A stretch of 8,849 nucleotides of DNA from Desulfovibrionaceae bacterium (GTDB taxonomy: Bacteria > Desulfobacterota > Desulfovibrionia > Desulfovibrionales > Desulfovibrionaceae). The notes under the pieces were generated by a model. It was given only the letters and a program-made list of their open reading frames with translations, did not search any database and was not told the DNA's origin. Where the stretch lies: NCBI GenBank assembly GCA_019421865.1, contig JAHZEL010000002.1, positions 1 through 8,849 of the forward strand, read 5' to 3'. The stretch's first letter is position 1; every line of letters begins with the position of its first letter. Below, piece after piece: positions 6,117-8,849 of the stretch. Both the position numbers and the translations under genes were made by a program.

Positions 6117-7675
6117 CACACGTTCTCCGCACTTTCCAGCTCAATTGTCACAACGAGCAGAGTTTTCGAAAAATCGGCATCGCGACTCGTGTTGAGAACA
6201 CCGAGGGAGTTGCCAAGGTTCTGGGTTGACTGCTCAAAGCCGGCCAAAACCAACGTCTGGCCCATCTTCATTTTTGACCGTTGGGCAAAGCTCCGCGTAC
6301 TCACCTGCGGAAGCTGGACATAGACCTGTTCACGGTCGATCTCTTCCATGGAGTCAAGGGCCGACAGAGTGACCGTGTATTGGAGAATTACCCGGCGATC
6401 CGGCAGGATATGCGGAATGATGGTCATGGCGAAACCGGTTGTGACTTCGCCGGGTGTGATCTCTGAAGTCTGGTTGTACTCGCTGGTGGCCAGGGTCATA
6501 CCGGCGAGGTAGGCATGGCGCTTGATTGCCTGCACGGGAAGAGGCTGGTTCGACATGAGCAGGCCACCGGCGGAACTAAGCTGGGTAGCACGCCCCCATT
6601 CTTTGAGAGCCTTGATCGTGCCGCTGGAGCCCTTGAGCTTGCCCTTAACCACACTAACAGCGGCGGTTGACGCACTCCCCAGATCGCCGAGGCTGCCAGC
6701 GACGACGGAGACGTCGTTGTTTTCGAAGAGGGCCTGAAGGTTCAGCCCGGCGCTGGAGGCGTCGGTGAGTTCGAGCGCCCAGACACGCACGGTAATTGCA
6801 ACCTGGCGGGAGAGTCGGGCGTTGATCGAGTCGATGTAGGCGGTCACGTCACGCAGGCGCGTATAGGAGTCCCTGACCGTGACCGTGCCGGCAGCCTGAT
6901 TGATGGAGACGGTGCCCCTTTTGCTCAGGAGTCCCTTGACGGCGGTTTCGATCTCTTTCCAGATGTCCATCTCTATTTTTGAGGTGTGGACTTGGGAGGT
7001 CTGGGAAGAGGTGTCTCCGGAGGAGACCGTGGAGTTGATGCTGGAGCCGCTGATTGAGGAGCCGCTTGTACGTTCCTTGCTCTTGTTGGAGACCTGACTG
7101 TCGTAGGTGATCACGCCCGGCGCGGCCATGATTGTGTATGTGCGCACCTGCATGGCACTAAAGGTGACTCGATTCGTCTTGGCGTCATAGTCCCAGCCAT
7201 AACCCGACAGGCTTGAGATGGTATCGAGCAGGCCGCGCAAAGAGCCGGTATAGGATACGTCGAGCCGCCCGGACATGGTCAGAGGCGGCAGGCCCAGATC
7301 GTCAAGGGCCGGCAACTCCGGCGAGGACGATTGTTTTGTCGGCTGGGGATCGTCGGCATCGGTATCGGAGACTTGGGCTGAAAGAGGCGCGATGGTACTG
7401 AGCGAGGCCGCGATCTCCGAGAGTGTTCCTTGCTGTTTGAGAGTGACGCTGGTGTTGAGGACGGGGATGTCCACGTTGTCCGTTTGCCGGATGATGGGCT
7501 TTGCGCCGAGATACGGATGTTCGGCAATGGACACGGTCTTCGAGCTGGAGAGCTCGGTCAGTTGATCTCGTTTGGTCTCGACTTGCTGTACTGTGGGCGC
7601 TCCGCTGTCCTTAACGGCGCAGCCACCGCTGAAGAAGACGAACGCAGCGAGAAGAAGGGAGAGGTATCTTTTCAT
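6116..7675 (-). CDS. pilN: PilN family type IVb pilus secretin (outer-membrane lipoprotein)
   Basis: This 519-residue protein should form the outer-membrane channel through which the pilus leaves the cell. It starts with a lipoprotein signal peptide: MKR, a hydrophobic core, and lipobox SGGC with the lipidated Cys at residue 19. Residues about 137-173 form an STN/N0-like domain (LDVSYTGSLRGLLDTISS, then WDYD..TNRVTF). A Ser/Thr-rich stretch at about 196-230 is low in complexity. A second N domain at 238-284 (VKGLLSKRGTVSINQAAGTV) precedes the secretin domain at about 289-512, which has GFAMTIIPHIL, VQLPQVSTRSF and the GQTLVLAGFEQ signature. Length is slightly below R64 PilN, as I recall it at about 560. 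The ATG at 7673-7675 overlaps the pilL stop and lacks a clear Shine-Dalgarno sequence, so translation is probably coupled to pilL. BfpB and TcpC are functional relatives. Confidence 0.95.
   Translation of the reverse strand: MKRYLSLLLAAFVFFSGGCAVKDSGAPTVQQVETKRDQLTELSSSKTVSIAEHPYLGAKPIIRQTDNVDIPVLNTSVTLKQQGTLSEIAASLSTIAPLSAQVSDTDADDPQPTKQSSSPELPALDDLGLPPLTMSGRLDVSYTGSLRGLLDTISSLSGYGWDYDAKTNRVTFSAMQVRTYTIMAAPGVITYDSQVSNKSKERTSGSSISGSSINSTVSSGDTSSQTSQVHTSKIEMDIWKEIETAVKGLLSKRGTVSINQAAGTVTVRDSYTRLRDVTAYIDSINARLSRQVAITVRVWALELTDASSAGLNLQALFENNDVSVVAGSLGDLGSASTAAVSVVKGKLKGSSGTIKALKEWGRATQLSSAGGLLMSNQPLPVQAIKRHAYLAGMTLATSEYNQTSEITPGEVTTGFAMTIIPHILPDRRVILQYTVTLSALDSMEEIDREQVYVQLPQVSTRSFAQRSKMKMGQTLVLAGFEQSTQNLGNSLGVLNTSRDADFSKTLLVVTIELESAENV
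6125..6128 (-). promoter_or_regulatory. Ribosome-binding site of pilO
   Basis: GGAG lies eight bases before the ATG at 6114-6116 within the last codons of pilN. It fits this ATG better than the GTG at 6117-6119 or the following ATG at 6111-6113. Confidence 0.6.
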
Positions 7676-8849
7676 TATCTGTCACTCACTTCGAGAACGG
7701 AGTTCGAGGGATACAGCGTGGCCCGGAGAGGGAACCCCGCTGCATGAAGCCCTTCAAAGAGTTGCGTGATTGCGGCGACGAAGTTGCCCCGAAATGTTGC
7801 GCGGGACTGCATGTCGAGATCCGTATCTGCGTTCCACACGAGCTGATACGATGCGCGGCTTGCCCAGACATCTAACTGCGTGCGCAGACTCCCTTGGGAG
7901 AGTTGCCATTCGGGAAGGCTGACCTGTTTGGCAGAGATGGTGACGGCTGGAGAGGCCGGGATGGACGTGGCCTCAACTTTCGGCGTTGCCGATGTTTCAG
8001 GCGTCTTGGCTGTGGCCGGAGCGGACTTTGATGTCGCTGCGGCATCGGCCAGGGCCGTAGCCACGACGGGAGATTCAGGCTGGGAGGGGGCCGCCGAGTT
8101 TGCCAGAGCCGGAGCGGACGACATCCCTTTTGGCGCAAAAGTAACGAGCTTGGCCTTGGCGTTGATGTCGACTGTGGAGTCGGTAGCCGTGGCTATATCC
8201 ATGAGAGCCTTTCGCCACGGAACATTTTGGGGATAGGGAACCTGCTTTTGGCGCAGTTCCGTCCCCTGGATGCTGTACTGCCATTTGACGGGGATCACCG
8301 TGCGGACGGCGGTGATGATCGGCATCATCCGGGAATCCCCGGAGGCATTAGAGGGCTCCTCTTTGTGTGCCGTGGAAGTTTGGGGAACCGGTGTTTGCGG
8401 CGCTTCTGCGAGAGGCGCCTCCTTTACTGCGGGAACCGGTTCCGGAGTACGTGCGGGAGGCGTCACCACCGGCGTGCCTGGAATCGGCTCTTCCGGAGCT
8501 GAGACGGAAGTTGCTGGAGCCGCAGTCGCGGAGGGGAGCCCGCCAAGAAGCCGACGAACCATGCTGAAGCTGGTGCCGTCTGAAGTCATTATCTGGAGGT
8601 AGCCGGTAGGCATAAGCTCACCGGTAATTTCGTCGAGGACATAGCCGATCCGGACGCCGGAAGACGAGTCGGAGGGGAAAATGGCGAAGCCGTGGCCACG
8701 AAGCTGGTTTTCGAGCGACGTGCCGAACTGACCCGGCACAGTCACGAGGGAAAGCCCGGCCTGACCGGCTGGGTAACGACGCGAAAGTTCAAGCGCCGCT
8801 TGAGAGGCGAAGCGTTCGGCGTCGGCTGGCCATGTCTCGCTCAGGGCGT
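7675..8849 (-). CDS. pilL: PilL-like protein with TrbH-like and TcpQ domains, 3' part only
   Basis: The reading frame is open to the window edge (first full codon at 8847), so 390 residues are visible and the true start lies outside. A GTG at 8745 has in-frame coding sequence before it and is not believed to be the start. Counting from the first visible residue, about 1-103 resemble TrbH-type conjugation proteins (YPAGQAGLSL, then FGTSLENQLRGHGFAI). A Pro/Ala-rich linker follows to about 170, then a small alpha/beta domain at 176-240, a second Ala/Pro/Ser-rich linker, and a C-terminal TcpQ/PilL domain at about 308-390 (LPEWQLSQGSLRTQLDVWA, QLVW, ending VLEV). TcpQ-type proteins are known to support the secretin of type IVb pili, so a periplasmic partner of PilN is the likely role. 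The stop overlaps the pilN start by one base (TAATG). Any signal peptide or lipobox is beyond the window. The TcpQ assignment is firmer than the TrbH one. Confidence 0.78.
   Translation of the reverse strand, partial: ALSETWPADAERFASQAALELSRRYPAGQAGLSLVTVPGQFGTSLENQLRGHGFAIFPSDSSSGVRIGYVLDEITGELMPTGYLQIMTSDGTSFSMVRRLLGGLPSATAAPATSVSAPEEPIPGTPVVTPPARTPEPVPAVKEAPLAEAPQTPVPQTSTAHKEEPSNASGDSRMMPIITAVRTVIPVKWQYSIQGTELRQKQVPYPQNVPWRKALMDIATATDSTVDINAKAKLVTFAPKGMSSAPALANSAAPSQPESPVVATALADAAATSKSAPATAKTPETSATPKVEATSIPASPAVTISAKQVSLPEWQLSQGSLRTQLDVWASRASYQLVWNADTDLDMQSRATFRGNFVAAITQLFEGLHAAGFPLRATLYPSNSVLEVSDR

Noticed and set aside
8432..8443. Perfect 12-base palindrome GGAACCGGTTCC
   Set aside because: It lies inside the Pro-rich linker of PilL and follows from codons for E-P-V-P; no regulatory context is present.
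8643..8745. GTG at 8745 as the start of a 356-residue PilL
   Set aside because: The frame is open upstream to the window edge, and the upstream residues continue the TrbH-like similarity, so the gene is longer.
1..8849. CRISPR array, tRNA or rRNA genes, insertion sequences, attachment sites
   Set aside because: The window is filled by nine adjoining coding regions; no regular repeats, transposase or RNA gene signatures were seen.

Overview
The window is one continuous piece of a type IVb (thin) pilus biogenesis operon, read entirely on the minus strand and cut at both ends. The genes match the pil system known from IncI1 plasmids such as R64/ColIb and from genomic islands such as PAPI-1. In transcription order (high to low coordinates) they are pilL (3' part only), pilN, pilO, pilP, pilQ, pilR, pilS, pilM and pilV (5' part only). 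Recognition rests on motifs visible in the translations, not on a database search.

The genes are packed tightly. Most junctions overlap or nearly touch (TAATG, TGATG, ATGA), and the largest gap is the 54 bases between pilS and pilM. That gap holds a very GC-rich perfect stem-loop. No internal promoter or convincing intrinsic terminator is visible, so the promoter should lie upstream of pilL, beyond position 8849. Ribosome-binding sequences differ in strength: the best one, AGGAGGT, precedes the pilin gene pilS, while pilN, pilQ and pilV have poor ones and probably depend on translational coupling.

The proteins form an almost complete machine. PilN is the outer-membrane secretin lipoprotein, and PilL carries a TcpQ-type domain likely to assist it. 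PilO and PilP bridge the inner membrane and periplasm. PilQ is the cytoplasmic assembly ATPase and PilR the polytopic platform. PilS is the major prepilin, PilM a small membrane-anchored accessory protein, and PilV the tip or minor pilin that in R64 carries the exchangeable shufflon adhesin. Compared with R64, pilT (lytic transglycosylase) and pilU (prepilin peptidase) are missing between pilS and pilV, and pilM sits in their place. No retraction ATPase is present.

The host cannot be named from the sequence. GC content is in the mid 50s by eye, Shine-Dalgarno signals are purine-rich, and an outer-membrane secretin is encoded, so a Gram-negative, proteobacterial-type bacterium is likely. Such pil loci usually sit on conjugative plasmids or integrative elements, where the pilus stabilises mating contacts. 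I see no wholly unknown system here. The points of interest are the PilL domain fusion, the altered gene order, the hairpin after pilS, and the PilV variable end lying just outside the window.
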